The notes beneath the pieces were generated by a model, which worked only from the letters and a program-made list of their open reading frames with translations, ran no database searches and was not told the origin of the DNA. The position numbers and the translations under genes were made by a program. From NCBI RefSeq assembly GCF_022095695.1, contig NZ_JAIFZM010000003.1:62001-126000 (forward strand): 64,000 nucleotides of DNA. Direction: 5' to 3'. The stretch comes from Oceanobacillus jordanicus (GTDB taxonomy: Bacteria; Bacillota; Bacilli; Bacillales; Amphibacillaceae). How positions within the stretch are numbered: the first letter of the stretch is position 1; every line of letters starts with the position of its first letter. Of this stretch, positions 53,057 through 62,136 are shown piece by piece.

Positions 53057-54544
53057 TTAGACGCTTTTTCTTTTTTGCTTTCTGCTAAGTATTACTATTC
53101 CTACTATAAATACGATAAATACAGCTACGACAAAGCCGATAAACAACCAATTATAACCCGTATCCTCTTGGACGATATACACCTCAGCACTCTCTCTAGA
53201 AAGTCCTACCTTAAATCCGCCATCATCTCCTACACGCACTGTATCATCATGGAGATAACCTCTTAGCTGCTTGTCCTGATTAATGTCTGTTAATGTTATA
53301 GCCTCTGTCTCTTCCCCATTATTAATCGCAATATAAGCAGTTTGATTATCATAACTCCTTTTAAAAATACTCATTGCACCACTCGACCCAACCAACTCAA
53401 AGTCACCATGGGAAAATACAGGGAATTGCTTTTTCAGTGACGAGATACGGTTATGAAACTCCGTTAAGTCAGGATCCCCGCTATTAAACTTCACCATTTC
53501 CTGAACTTCTTCAGTACTTGACCCATACATAGGTAATTCAGATCCCTGAAATAGCGATGGTGTGCCTGGTGTCATATACATATATGTTAGAACAAGCGAC
53601 CAAGTCGTTAAGGCATTTCGCCCATTTTCCGAAAATACCTGTGTAAAACGTTTTGTTGATTGATCATCTACGTAGACGAGTCCAATATCGCTTCCCTCTT
53701 GCTGTTCATATATATCATCTACTGCATTTCCAGGTTCAGAAAAAGTTGATACAATCGCAGCTCTTAACGAAGGATCATCCCATTTCTGTATACCTGTGCC
53801 TTGTGGCAGATCTGCGGTTGCTATATCGTTGTTTAGTACATCACCTAGTAAGTACATATTTTCATCAATTTCTTTCATTGCTTTCGTAAATTTTTCTAGG
53901 AAATTTTGGGATGCTTGATCAGCAGCGTGTAGCTTTAAGCCATCTATTCCTGTTTCATTAACCCAGAAACTTGCTGCATCAATAAGCATCTCCTCTACCT
54001 TAGGGTTTTCCTGATTAAGCGAGACAACATTATCCCCCCATGGTGTGTCAGGAGCCTGGTCGTCTTTTATCCAATCCTGTTTCTCAGGATCTTCTACAAG
54101 AGGATGGCTTGTTGCTACATAATTCGTGACATACTCCATTACAACCTTAATGTCTCTTTCATGTGCCTCTGATACGAGCTTCTGAATATCTTCCATCGTT
54201 CCAAATTGGGAATCCACAGCATAAAAATCCTCCACCCAATAGCCATGATATCCATCTGGTGCGTTTTCCATTAATGGAGATAATACAAGCGTTGTATAAC
54301 CCAATTCTTCATATGTATCCAATTTATCGATTATCCCCTGTATGTCTCCTCCCTGATATGCATGAGGATCTTCTCGTCTAACCTGCTCATCATTATCGGC
54401 ATCTCCGTTATTATAACGATCAACTAGAATCGAATATATAATGTCCCCATCCAACTCCCGATCCACCTTATCAGCTGATATCGAGATAGGGGAGCCGATC
54501 GATAGAACTACCATACCCAACAACAAACCTATAATTTTTTTCAT
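53057..54544 (-). CDS. membrane-anchored GH13-like protein lacking catalytic residues
   Basis: 495 aa: signal peptide (1-24), alpha-amylase-type barrel, small beta domain (~390-455) and one C-terminal membrane helix (WLFIGFVVAVFIVFIVGIVI) with a basic tail. The GH13 barrel is clear from IIYSILVDRYNNGD, YQGGDIQGIIDKLDTYEELG and GYWVEDFYAVDSQFGTMED. All four catalytic regions are altered: region I EYVTNY instead of D-x-x-x-NH, region II GLKLHA with His206 at the nucleophile Asp, region III LLGDVL with Asp235 at the acid/base Glu, region IV VDDQSTKRF with Ser296 at the third Asp. It should be on the outer membrane face, probably non-catalytic. Possible roles are sugar binding or an amino-acid-transporter-like partner. 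Confidence 0.82.
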   Translation of the reverse strand: MKKIIGLLLGMVVLSIGSPISISADKVDRELDGDIIYSILVDRYNNGDADNDEQVRREDPHAYQGGDIQGIIDKLDTYEELGYTTLVLSPLMENAPDGYHGYWVEDFYAVDSQFGTMEDIQKLVSEAHERDIKVVMEYVTNYVATSHPLVEDPEKQDWIKDDQAPDTPWGDNVVSLNQENPKVEEMLIDAASFWVNETGIDGLKLHAADQASQNFLEKFTKAMKEIDENMYLLGDVLNNDIATADLPQGTGIQKWDDPSLRAAIVSTFSEPGNAVDDIYEQQEGSDIGLVYVDDQSTKRFTQVFSENGRNALTTWSLVLTYMYMTPGTPSLFQGSELPMYGSSTEEVQEMVKFNSGDPDLTEFHNRISSLKKQFPVFSHGDFELVGSSGAMSIFKRSYDNQTAYIAINNGEETEAITLTDINQDKQLRGYLHDDTVRVGDDGGFKVGLSRESAEVYIVQEDTGYNWLFIGFVVAVFIVFIVGIVILSRKQKRKSV

Positions 54545-54713
54545 ATTATTACTTCCTCCAACATAGCTTTTCTCTTGTCCTATTATTCGCTATTTAAGCA
54601 AATAGTCAATGCTTGACTCCTGATTGTTAAAAATAATTCATGAATAAAGGATGGAAAGTGAACAGCGATTGTATAGGATTCGCCTATTCACAATTCACCC
54701 TTCTATATGATGA

Positions 54714-54764
54714 ATGCAAAAAAAATCGCCTAAAACCTAAGCATTTTAAGGTTTAAAGACGATT
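54714..54764 (-). terminator. terminator of the MFS gene
   Basis: On the minus strand AATCG...TTTAAACCTTA pairs with TAGGTTTTAGGCGATT, followed by TTTTTTTG. Confidence 0.7.
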
Positions 54765-54802
54765 CTATAATTTGAGTCGTGAAAAATGTTAACGGCCATC
54801 GT

Positions 54803-56323
54803 TTACTCACTCTGAAGCATTTGTTTTTCCTTCTTAACGAGTGTTCTCCCTTTCCCCGTGATCATTTTTGCTCCTGATGCGATAAGCATAATGATTCCGA
54901 GAATGAGTAAAAGTGTAAACAGGTCATGGTAAGCACCAAGTATGGCAGATTTTTTAAAGCCCACTTCCAACTGCCTGGACGAATCTTCCGCGTTTAAATT
55001 CCCTTTAATTTCTTGATAATGGATTGTGTTCTGTCTAAGCAAGAGCCAGCCAATAAATGGTGAAAGCGTCGCACCTATAAAATTGCGAATAGAGTGCAAT
55101 GTAGCAGACCGATGGGATGCTTTATGGATATCGCCTGCTAAAGCCGTTCCCAAAGCCCCTGATACAAGAACCATACTTACTCCACATCCAAGACATGCGA
55201 TTTGAAAATATAAGAATGGCAGAGAAATGTCTGTCCCAATCACTCGCCATTGGAAGCTCACATATATCACCACAAGAGATCCTAAAATTCCTAAAACCCC
55301 CGCCCCGAATTTATCAAAGAGCAACGTTTTAAGAATAGCACTTCCTATAATGCCAACAAGGAACCAAAAATAAAAATAAGTTAGATTCAAGTATGAAAGA
55401 TCCATATTATTAAGCAGAAAACCATTGATACCAGCAATAGCAATGATTAGAGAAGAATGGGAAACGACAGCCATGATTGTTCCGGAGACAGGCTTTGCAG
55501 ACTTTAATGATCGAAAAGGAACCAATGGTGTTTCTGCTTTTAGGTCGACATAAATAAACAGGCCTAGCAATAAGATTGCGATACTAAGAAATGGCCATAC
55601 GTAAATGGATGAAAATCCGCTATGAGTCAAATTACACAATGGCACTGCGAGTGCCAGAATGGTGGAACAAAGCAGCACTACTGCTCTTTTATCCAATGGG
55701 CTTTGTTCCTGTACTTGCTCTTCTTGTCTCGGCAATCGGAAATAACCAATGATGAAGCATAGCAGGGATGCAATGACATTTAGTAAAAACAGCCATCTCC
55801 ATGCATCTGTGTACAAAGATAACGAACCGCATAGTGCTCCGAGAGCGCTAGCACCGAATAATCCAGTGATAATCATAAATAGAAATAGGTTTCTTATTTT
55901 ATTCGGAAACGATCGTAAACTAACTGGTAGGATTGTTAAAAATAAAATCCCTGATCCAATTCCCTGAATTACCCGACCTATACTCAACGTCACAATTCCT
56001 GTAGACATCATATCAATAACCGAACCACATAAGAATACTAGAGTGAACAGTAGATAATTTTTACGTAGCCCTAATTTTCTGGTAAGAGCAGGACCTAGTG
56101 GTACACCGAGTGCAAATGCCAGGTTTGACAAAATGGAGGGTAAAAGTAAATGATCTGAACTTATGTGTAGACCACTTTGAATTACTCCCTGATTTAAAAC
56201 ATAGGAAAGATTAGAAAAATACTGCGCTCCTATTGCGAATATCGTAAGGAAAGAGATAACCAAATATTGAGGTATCGCAGTTTTACCTTTCACTGATTTT
56301 ACTGTATGAATCTGTTGACTCAT
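54803..56323 (-). CDS. MFS drug exporter, DHA2-type (14 helices)
   Basis: 506 aa with about 14 membrane helices, the size of the DHA2 (EmrB/QacA) group. Motif A is modified (GPALTRKLGLRKNYL), motif C-like GLFGASALGALCGS is followed by DAWRWLFLLNVIAS, typical of DHA2. It probably exports a toxic compound using the proton gradient. A MarR-type palindrome overlies its promoter, and a MarR-family gene lies 211 nt upstream on the same strand. Substrate unknown. Confidence 0.85.
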   Translation of the reverse strand: MSQQIHTVKSVKGKTAIPQYLVISFLTIFAIGAQYFSNLSYVLNQGVIQSGLHISSDHLLLPSILSNLAFALGVPLGPALTRKLGLRKNYLLFTLVFLCGSVIDMMSTGIVTLSIGRVIQGIGSGILFLTILPVSLRSFPNKIRNLFLFMIITGLFGASALGALCGSLSLYTDAWRWLFLLNVIASLLCFIIGYFRLPRQEEQVQEQSPLDKRAVVLLCSTILALAVPLCNLTHSGFSSIYVWPFLSIAILLLGLFIYVDLKAETPLVPFRSLKSAKPVSGTIMAVVSHSSLIIAIAGINGFLLNNMDLSYLNLTYFYFWFLVGIIGSAILKTLLFDKFGAGVLGILGSLVVIYVSFQWRVIGTDISLPFLYFQIACLGCGVSMVLVSGALGTALAGDIHKASHRSATLHSIRNFIGATLSPFIGWLLLRQNTIHYQEIKGNLNAEDSSRQLEVGFKKSAILGAYHDLFTLLLILGIIMLIASGAKMITGKGRTLVKKEKQMLQSE

Positions 56324-56387
56324 CTATTTTCCTCCCATGAATTACAAGAAACATTGATTCCTAGTAAATTAATTTGTATTAAGCAAG

Positions 56388-56400
56388 TTGTATTATACAA
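56388..56400 (-). promoter_or_regulatory. MarR-type operator upstream of the MFS gene
   Basis: TTGTATTATACAA is a perfect 13-nt palindrome that overlaps a TATAAT on the minus strand, 65 nt upstream of the MFS start. Likely target of the adjacent MarR-family regulator. Confidence 0.5.
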
Positions 56401-56474
56401 TAAATAAATCAAAAAAAATATAGCTTAACCAACTTTTCTTCATCCTACCCAACGAAAGGTATATTTGTCAGAAT

Positions 56475-56513
56475 AATAAAGAAGCATGATTATTCGCTCT
56501 TGAACAATCATGC
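56475..56513 (-). terminator. terminator of the marR-family gene
   Basis: GCATGATT (56484-56491) pairs with AATCATGC (56506-56513). On the minus strand TTCTTTATT follows, so MarR and MFS may be separate transcripts. Confidence 0.55.
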
Positions 56514-56534
56514 TCAAATATCTGTTAAAAAAAA

Positions 56535-56963
56535 TTATTTCTTCCAACTTTTAAAAGACTGATTAAGGCGCTCCAAGTTCATTTCCAATTGTTCGAGTTC
56601 CTCTTTAGACCACCCTTTAAGAATCTCATCATAGCCGGTAGCACGCGCCTCCTGTACCTTACGTAATGCGGCTTTTCCTTCTTCAGTAATTTGCAAAAGG
56701 CTAATGCGTCGATTCTTAGGATCTGCATGTCTGGTAATATATGCTTTCGCTTCCAGATTACTGACCTGTCGACTAGCGGTGGAAATGCTTACCATTAATT
56801 GTTCAGCCAGTTCATTGATTCCTAAAGGCCCGCTTTTTTGCAATTCATACAATATAAGGTATTCAGAACGGTCCAGACTACCCAACTTCGGGCTATGAGC
56901 TGTTGTAAGACGGACTAATAAGGCAACTTGATATTCAATACTTTGGAGTGAGTCGTGTTTCAA
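56535..56963 (-). CDS. MarR-family transcription regulator
   Basis: 142 aa, winged helix-turn-helix. DRSEYLILYELQKSGPLGIN and ELAEQLMVSISTASRQVSNL (recognition helix), then RHADPKNRRISLLQITEEGK (wing with D-x-R-x-x). It is probably the repressor of the MFS exporter downstream, through the palindrome at 56388-56400. Ligand unknown. GGGGGGATATTTTG upstream provides the ribosome binding site. Confidence 0.88.
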   Translation of the reverse strand: MKHDSLQSIEYQVALLVRLTTAHSPKLGSLDRSEYLILYELQKSGPLGINELAEQLMVSISTASRQVSNLEAKAYITRHADPKNRRISLLQITEEGKAALRKVQEARATGYDEILKGWSKEELEQLEMNLERLNQSFKSWKK

Positions 56964-57037
56964 AATATCCCCCCTCAGTTAATATTGGTTATTCTTTATA
57001 TTAGAAATAGCCGTGGTTCAGTGCGGTTTTAATATTC

Positions 57038-57778
57038 TTATAAGGTAGTAATAATCGGGCCTTCCTTTGTTAAAATAATCGTATGTTCATATTGTGCCAC
57101 AAAGCTTTCATCAGTTAGATAGGTCCAATCATCATCAGATTGGTAAACTTCCTCTTCCAATGTAGAGATAAAGGGCTCAAATGCAATTACCATACCCTCT
57201 TTTAAAATTTCGTCGTCCCAACGAGAGTAGTAATTGAAAATATGGTCTGGTGCTTCATGTATTGAACGCCCAATGCCGTGTCCAGTAAGATTTTTTATTA
57301 CAGTTAAACCATGCTGTTTTGCTACATTGTGTGTAGCTTTTCCGAGCGCGCTTTTTTTCGATCCTGGCTTTGCCTTTTTAAGTCCAGCGTCGAAAGCTTC
57401 TTTTGCAACGTCACATATTTTCTGTAAAATCACCTCTCCATTCCCAACCACAAAGGAAATCCCGGTGTCGGCGAAATATCCATTTTTCGAACCAGAAACA
57501 TCAACATTTACAAGGTCCCCTTCTTGAATGATCCGTTCCCCGGGGATACCGTGCGCCACTTCTGCATTTACGCTAATGCATGTATGTCCAGGAAAATCGT
57601 ATTCTCCCTTTGGTGCAGAATTAGCTCCTGTTTTTTCGAACATTCTCTCAGCAATTGCATCAAGCTCTTTTGTCGTTACGCCTGGTTTGGTGCAACGGAC
57701 TAACTCATCTCGAATTGCTCCACAAATCTTCCCTATTTCTTTTAATCCATTAAAATCCTCTTCAGTCTTTGCTATCAT
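57038..57778 (-). CDS. map: type I methionine aminopeptidase
   Basis: 246 aa. The five metal ligands are in place: VNVDVSGSKNGYFADTGISF (two Asp), NLTGHGIGRSIHEAP (His), VIAFEPFIS (Glu) and AQYEHTIIL (Glu). It removes the N-terminal Met from nascent proteins. Closest in style to the B. subtilis YflG-type second enzyme rather than the ribosomal-operon copy, but that is a recollection. GTGAGGA upstream of the ATG. Transcribed alone. Confidence 0.92.
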   Translation of the reverse strand: MIAKTEEDFNGLKEIGKICGAIRDELVRCTKPGVTTKELDAIAERMFEKTGANSAPKGEYDFPGHTCISVNAEVAHGIPGERIIQEGDLVNVDVSGSKNGYFADTGISFVVGNGEVILQKICDVAKEAFDAGLKKAKPGSKKSALGKATHNVAKQHGLTVIKNLTGHGIGRSIHEAPDHIFNYYSRWDDEILKEGMVIAFEPFISTLEEEVYQSDDDWTYLTDESFVAQYEHTIILTKEGPIITTL

Positions 57779-57884
57779 CGTGAGTCCTCACTTTTTTTAC
57801 ATTATTTTATGAATATCATTCCAATTAAATTCTAGCATAAACAGCATGGTATTTACTTCAAAATAGCTTATTTGTTTAACATAA

Positions 57885-58019
57885 CAAAACGCAAGCGCCT
57901 GTTTAGAGACTTACGGACTACGTCTTGCCATGCCAGATGCCAGGTGGCTCCATGTTGGGACTGCGCCCTACCAAAATCCCTGCCACGCAAAGTGGCGATT
58001 TTAATGGAGCCTCCCTTTA
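57885..58019. repeat. dispersed-repeat-like intergenic element
   Basis: A GC-richer block (ACGCAAGCGCCTG, ACTTACGGACTACGTC, GATGCCAGGTGGCTCC, TTTTAATGGAGCCTC) between map and the yisL terminator. It contains short dyads (TGCCACGCAAAGTGGCG). Open frames through it on both strands lack ribosome binding sites. It resembles non-coding repeats scattered in related genomes, by recollection only. Confidence 0.45.
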
Positions 58020-58022
58020 AAG

Positions 58023-58060
58023 AAAAAAAGCTGTCCTTTGTCTTAAACAAAGAACAGCTT
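58023..58060 (-). terminator. terminator of yisL
   Basis: AAGCTGT-CTTTGT (58028-58041) pairs with ACAAAG-ACAGCTT (58047-58060). On the minus strand TTTTTTTC follows. Confidence 0.85.
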
Positions 58061-58072
58061 TAACTGCTTTTC

Positions 58073-58441
58073 TTATGGAAGAATTCCTAATGGCAAACGT
58101 CCAAAACCAAGAATTAAGGTAATAAGTAGGGCGATAACTAATTGAATCCATGCCCCTTTTGCCGGTTTTGCTTTGGAGGTTTTTACAAGAATTAACTCCA
58201 TAGCAACGATTACCCAAAGGCCAGCTACTCCTTTTACAATCGCTTCGGGTAGCATGTCACCTCCACCAAAGTACGTTGCTAGTAGATCCCCACCTGTGTA
58301 AAGAATAAATAAGTAATCTAAGCGTAATATCATGTGAAGAATTTTTCCGGGTTTTGCCTTTCCTTGCTTGTACATAATTAATGTAACAATTAGTAAGATT
58401 AGCGCTAATGCCCATGCAGTTATATGCATATGCGTTGTCAT
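58073..58441 (-). CDS. yisL: YisL/UPF0344 (DUF1516) membrane protein
   Basis: 122 aa with four membrane helices: HITAWALALILLIVTLIMYK, LHMILRLDYLFILYTGGDLL, AIVKGVAGLWVIVAMELILV and WIQLVIALLITLILGFGRLP. The MxHxHITxW start and LRLxYxLxLxxGxxL pattern define the family. Function unknown. ATG 58441 is chosen by AAGGAGTG upstream and by the family N-terminus; the frame upstream of it has no site. Confidence 0.85.
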   Translation of the reverse strand: MTTHMHITAWALALILLIVTLIMYKQGKAKPGKILHMILRLDYLFILYTGGDLLATYFGGGDMLPEAIVKGVAGLWVIVAMELILVKTSKAKPAKGAWIQLVIALLITLILGFGRLPLGILP

Positions 58442-58643
58442 GCAAACACTCCTTCCACTTTCATCCAACTTAAGTTTAGCTACCGCTATCATATCATGTA
58501 AGGGAGAAAGTTTCATTTAAAAAGGATTTACATCTCTCCTAACTGGGAACAGAGATTTTATAGAACATTTTAAACTGTAAGTAAAATACTGAAAAAACTG
58601 GTATACTTAGTTTGAATTGGACTTTTACAGGGAGGGCTAGAAA

Positions 58644-59837
58644 ATGAAGAACAGTCAAGAAATAATTGATCAAACACAGGAGTATGGTGCGAAAAATTAC
58701 CACCCGCTTCCTGTTGTTATTTCCCATGCTGAAGGTGTCTGGGTGGAAGATCCAGAAGGAAATCGTTATATGGACATGCTGAGCGCATACTCTGCCGTCA
58801 ATCAAGGTCATCGTCACCCTAAAATTATTGAAGCGTTGAAACAGCAGGCTGACTCTGTTACGTTAACATCTCGCGCTTTTCATAATGATCAGCTTGGCCC
58901 GTGGTATGAGAAAATCTGTAAACTAACAAATAAAGAGGCAGCATTACCAATGAATACAGGCGCAGAAGCTGTAGAAACAGCAATCAAAACTGCTAGACGA
59001 TGGGCCTACGATGTAAAAGGTGTATCAGAGGATAAAGCTGAGATTATTGCCTGTGAAGGAAATTTCCACGGCAGAACAATGACAGCGGTCTCACTATCAT
59101 CTGAGGCAGAGTATAAACGTGGTTTTGGACCAATGCTTCCCGGTATAAAAATTATACCTTACGGAGACATTGAGGCGTTAAAGTCTGCAATCAATGAAAA
59201 TACTGCTGGATTCTTGTTTGAGCCTATTCAGGGGGAAGCGGGTATTGTAATGCCTCCGGAAGGATTTTTAAAGGAAGCATTTGAGGTATGTAAGGAAAAC
59301 AATGTCCTTTATATTGCCGATGAAATCCAAGCTGGTCTTGGAAGAAGTGGTAAACTATTTGCTTGTGACTGGGAAGATGTGACACCTGATATTTTAATCC
59401 TTGGAAAAGCACTTGGTGGCGGAGTATTTCCAATATCTTGTATTGTGGCCGATAAGGACATTCTTGGCGTATTTAATCCTGGATCCCATGGTTCTACATT
59501 TGGAGGAAATCCTTTAGCCTGTGCTGTGTCTATTGCCTCCCTGGAAGTATTGGAGGAAGAGAATTTGGCAGGACGTTCTCTTGAACTAGGTAATTATATG
59601 ATGGATGAACTGAAGTCGATCCAAAATCCAATAATTAAAGAAGTACGTGGTAAAGGATTATTTATTGGGGTGGAACTGGCTGAATCAGCACGCCCTTACT
59701 GTGAACAGCTAAAAGAGAAAGGCTTATTATGTAAAGAAACACATGAGAATGTGATTCGTTTTGCCCCACCTCTTACCATTAAAAAGGAAGATTTAGACTG
59801 GGCAATTGGCCATATTAAAGAAGTACTGAAAGCATAA
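58644..59837 (+). CDS. rocD: ornithine aminotransferase
   Basis: 397 aa, class III PLP aminotransferase. [50 protein letters not shown] and PLP-Lys in [14 protein letters not shown] (near residue 255). RocD converts ornithine and 2-oxoglutarate to glutamate semialdehyde and glutamate in arginine catabolism or proline synthesis. GGAGGG precedes the ATG. TATACT (about 58598-58603) could be a sigma-A -10; I saw no sigma-L -24/-12 promoter, unlike the B. subtilis rocDEF operon. Neither rocE nor rocF lies next to it. Confidence 0.95.
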   Translation: MKNSQEIIDQTQEYGAKNYHPLPVVISHAEGVWVEDPEGNRYMDMLSAYSAVNQGHRHPKIIEALKQQADSVTLTSRAFHNDQLGPWYEKICKLTNKEAALPMNTGAEAVETAIKTARRWAYDVKGVSEDKAEIIACEGNFHGRTMTAVSLSSEAEYKRGFGPMLPGIKIIPYGDIEALKSAINENTAGFLFEPIQGEAGIVMPPEGFLKEAFEVCKENNVLYIADEIQAGLGRSGKLFACDWEDVTPDILILGKALGGGVFPISCIVADKDILGVFNPGSHGSTFGGNPLACAVSIASLEVLEEENLAGRSLELGNYMMDELKSIQNPIIKEVRGKGLFIGVELAESARPYCEQLKEKGLLCKETHENVIRFAPPLTIKKEDLDWAIGHIKEVLKA

Positions 59838-59872
59838 TCAGTAGAGAAGAAACGGTCGAGTGTTAGAATATT

Positions 59873-59906
59873 GAGGGGCTGGGACATAAAATCTCAGCCC
59901 TCTTTA
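59873..59906 (+). terminator. terminator of rocD
   Basis: GAGGGGCTGGGA pairs with TCTCAGCCCTC (two mismatches), followed by TTTAAAT. The core GGGCTGGGACATAAAAT is a sequence I recall as recurring at terminators in Firmicutes. Confidence 0.75.
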
Positions 59907-59947
59907 AATCGCAAAAGATAAATTAAGAAAAAAGACTGTTTAATCAC

Positions 59948-60127
59948 CGCTACGGAAAACTCCGCTTTCCGTGGGCACGGCCTTAGTCTCCTCAGAAGCA
60001 AAAATCGCTTCTTGCGGGCCTTCGGACTCGCGCTGTTCCCACTGGACAAGTAAGGCTTCGGCAGCAATTCATCGCACGCAGAAAATGCGAATGCATTTTC
60101 AAGGAGTCTACGCTTTTTCCTTCGCTA
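59948..60127. repeat. dispersed intergenic repeat with imperfect terminal inverted repeats
   Basis: Begins CGCTACGGAAAACTCCGC and ends GTCTACGCTTTTTCCTTCGC; the ends are imperfect inverted repeats. Inner blocks are TCCGCTTTCCGTGGGCACGG, GAAGCAAAAATCGCTTC (a hairpin) and TTGCGGGCCTTCGGACTCG. I recognise the type as a common non-coding repeat in Oceanobacillus-like genomes. This copy carries an unusual internal stretch (60040-60100). The remaining 60128-60272 is AT-rich without a gene. Confidence 0.7.
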
Positions 60128-60272
60128 AAGTGTGATCAAGATACAAAAGGATTAGGGAGTATCTGGAAGTATTCAATTTTTTCTACAATACTTTATTTGA
60201 ACGTACGGTTTTTCTTGTTTAATATTATTATCCCCCCTCTTCTTTTTCATATAATTCTTCTCTCTGCCCCTC

Positions 60273-61451
60273 TTACACCTCTTGTTCTGTTCGACGTAAC
60301 TTCTGGATTCTTTTATAGGTTATGCTGCGCCAAAGCCACTCAAGAGGACCGAATCGATAGTGTGTGAGCCACCTTCTACTAAAGGCCGCCTGCATACTAT
60401 AAACGACCAGGACCATAAGCATTAATCCCACTGGGGTCATGGCTCCGTATAATCTGAAGAGATAGAATACAAGGAAGCAGACGAGGGACTGCGTTATGTA
60501 ATTGGAAAGTGCCATACGTCCGACGTATCGAAAAGGCAAGAGAAGCTTTTTTGCCCCTTCCATTTGAGAAAGAAAGGTTATAGAAATAATGTAAAACAGG
60601 GCAGAAAACGCACCACCAATATTATCCTGTATCATGGAAAACCAAGCTGGATTACCAAATAAATATGGCCCCGCTTTTATGCCAGCGAACAGGAGAAGTG
60701 AAACAAACCATAGCCTACGCAATGTTGCTTGATGTTTTTTTGGTTCATGTAACCACCGTTGTTTGGCGATGTACATGCCAACTAAAAACAAAGGCAACAG
60801 TGTTCCTATTAATAATAGATAACTTATCCCCTCGTTTGCATAAAGCCAATCTACATAATTTTGTTCCCATACTTTAATGAGATTGCCACTTTGGTAGTTG
60901 GAAAGTGCCTGTTCTGCAGCAAAAAGATTAGGTTGTCCGATATATTCACGGAATTGGTATAAGGAAATGCTAAGCAGTCCAACTGTCATGCCCATTAGAA
61001 GGAATGCCCAACTCAGCATTGTCCTCCCCCTTACGTTTAAAAAAGCTAAAAGCAGCAAACCAATTAATCCATAGGTGAGCAAAATATCTCCATGCCATAT
61101 TAGAAATGCGTGGACGAGACCAAAGCAAATAAGTGCTCCTAGCCTTCTACCTAGTATTGGAAATACCGATAATGATTTCATCTCAAGTCTTTCCTTCATG
61201 AGCTGAATTCCAAAGCCAAACAATAAAGAGAATAATGTATAAAAGCTTGCTTGAAAAAAGATATCTATTATAAGCCTTAATGTGTGATCAATTGAAGATG
61301 TCCATGCTGTCTCTTCTCCCCCATATAGAAAATAAGGAGCATTAAATGCGCCAATATTTACGACAAATATACCGAATATGGCGAACCCTCTTGCTTCATC
61401 AATCCATTGTAATCTACTTGTTTCCTTTAGAGGAGATGGATATTGTGCCAT
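60273..61451 (-). CDS. DUF418 (YeiB/YxaH-like) membrane protein
   Basis: 392 aa with about ten membrane helices. It begins with RLQWIDEARGFAIFGIFVVN (the family's R-D-x-x-R-G-x-A-x-x-G-I start), and the C-terminal half carries the DUF418 region (LLPFRYVGRMALSNYITQSL, RFGPLEWLWRSITY). Function unknown; such proteins are sometimes compared with acyltransferase-3-like membrane proteins. ATG 61451 has GAAGGGAT upstream; the longer frame to 61502 has no site. It is divergent from gerP. Confidence 0.83.
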   Translation of the reverse strand: MAQYPSPLKETSRLQWIDEARGFAIFGIFVVNIGAFNAPYFLYGGEETAWTSSIDHTLRLIIDIFFQASFYTLFSLLFGFGIQLMKERLEMKSLSVFPILGRRLGALICFGLVHAFLIWHGDILLTYGLIGLLLLAFLNVRGRTMLSWAFLLMGMTVGLLSISLYQFREYIGQPNLFAAEQALSNYQSGNLIKVWEQNYVDWLYANEGISYLLLIGTLLPLFLVGMYIAKQRWLHEPKKHQATLRRLWFVSLLLFAGIKAGPYLFGNPAWFSMIQDNIGGAFSALFYIISITFLSQMEGAKKLLLPFRYVGRMALSNYITQSLVCFLVFYLFRLYGAMTPVGLMLMVLVVYSMQAAFSRRWLTHYRFGPLEWLWRSITYKRIQKLRRTEQEV

Positions 61452-61565
61452 TTTTCTATCCCTTCTTTCCTTTGTGTACTTTTTATTATAGCGTGTGTTC
61501 AAAAGGAGGATATAAAGGACAACCTCTTATATAAGAATACTCCACTGGGGCCTTATATTCCTTCA

Positions 61566-61592
61566 ACATTTTCAAGAAATAGGCATAACCTA
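61566..61592 (+). promoter_or_regulatory. sigma-K promoter of the gerP operon
   Basis: AC (61566-61567), exactly 16 nt, CATAACCTA (61584-61592): full match to AC-N16-CATAnnnTA. The implied start of transcription is only about 14 nt before the gerPA ATG, just ahead of AAAGGAGGAG. The B. subtilis gerP operon is also sigma-K dependent. Confidence 0.75.
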
Positions 61593-61612
61593 AAGAGAAA
61601 GGAGGAGATCAT

Positions 61613-61828
61613 ATGCCAGCAAAGGTGGGTGCAGTGAAAGTCATTAACGTTTCTTCATCCGGTATTTTCAATATCGGTGATGTCTATTCAATGAATCCTG
61701 AGAGTAGTGCAAAAACCTATGCCGGCGGTGGCTCCTTCAATTCAGGCGACGGAATTCGAGTGAATCTAGCTAATTCAACTACCTACGTCTATGATCCAGA
61801 CCAAGTAGACCAATCCATTACTTCTTAA
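61613..61828 (+). CDS. gerPA: spore germination protein GerPA
   Basis: 71 aa, GerPA/GerPF family: MPAKVGAVKVINVSSSGIFN, IGDVYSMNPESSAKT, GGGSFNSGDGIRVN, ending YDPDQVDQSI. GerP proteins sit in or under the spore coat and are needed for germinants to reach inner receptors. First gene of the six-gene operon; AAAGGAGGAG upstream. Paralogous to gerPF at the end of the operon; gene identity is assigned by order. Confidence 0.88.
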   Translation: MPAKVGAVKVINVSSSGIFNIGDVYSMNPESSAKTYAGGGSFNSGDGIRVNLANSTTYVYDPDQVDQSITS

Positions 61829-61842
61829 ATGGGGGAGCTATA

Positions 61843-62061
61843 ATGAATATAACGGTACATCAATCGATTAGTATTTATATGATAAAAGTAGGTGTCGTGA
61901 CGAATTCATCTGTCTTGCAAATTGGCAGTACCGGGAGCTTTCAGACCCACTCAGCCGTCTATAATACTGGTGGATTTACTAAAGTGGCCGAAGAAGCGGA
62001 AGCAATAGGTGCAGTGGAAGAATCGCAGCAATCCGGTCCAATCATCCCACTGTCTGATTAG
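61843..62061 (+). CDS. gerPB: spore germination protein GerPB
   Basis: 72 aa. NITVHQSISIYMIKVGVVTN, then SSVLQIGSTGSFQTHSAVYN and TGGFTKVAEEAE match GerPB, with the S-S-V-L-Q-I-G-S-x-G block shared with GerPE. It lies 14 nt after gerPA with GGGGGAG upstream. Coat-localised germination factor. Confidence 0.88.
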   Translation: MNITVHQSISIYMIKVGVVTNSSVLQIGSTGSFQTHSAVYNTGGFTKVAEEAEAIGAVEESQQSGPIIPLSD

Positions 62062-62136
62062 CATGCACGACTCCCCCTTTCTTGCATAAACTGATTCTAG
62101 GCATTCGTCTATAACCAGGCTAAGGAGGGACGCCCT

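Noticed and set aside
57868-58063. Two open frames of about 60 codons on opposite strands through the 57.9 kb block
   Set aside because: No ribosome binding site, lie in a repeat-like non-coding block and overlap the yisL terminator.
58590-58620. Sigma-L (-24/-12) promoter upstream of rocD
   Set aside because: TGGTAT is present but no GC dinucleotide at the required 10-nt spacing.
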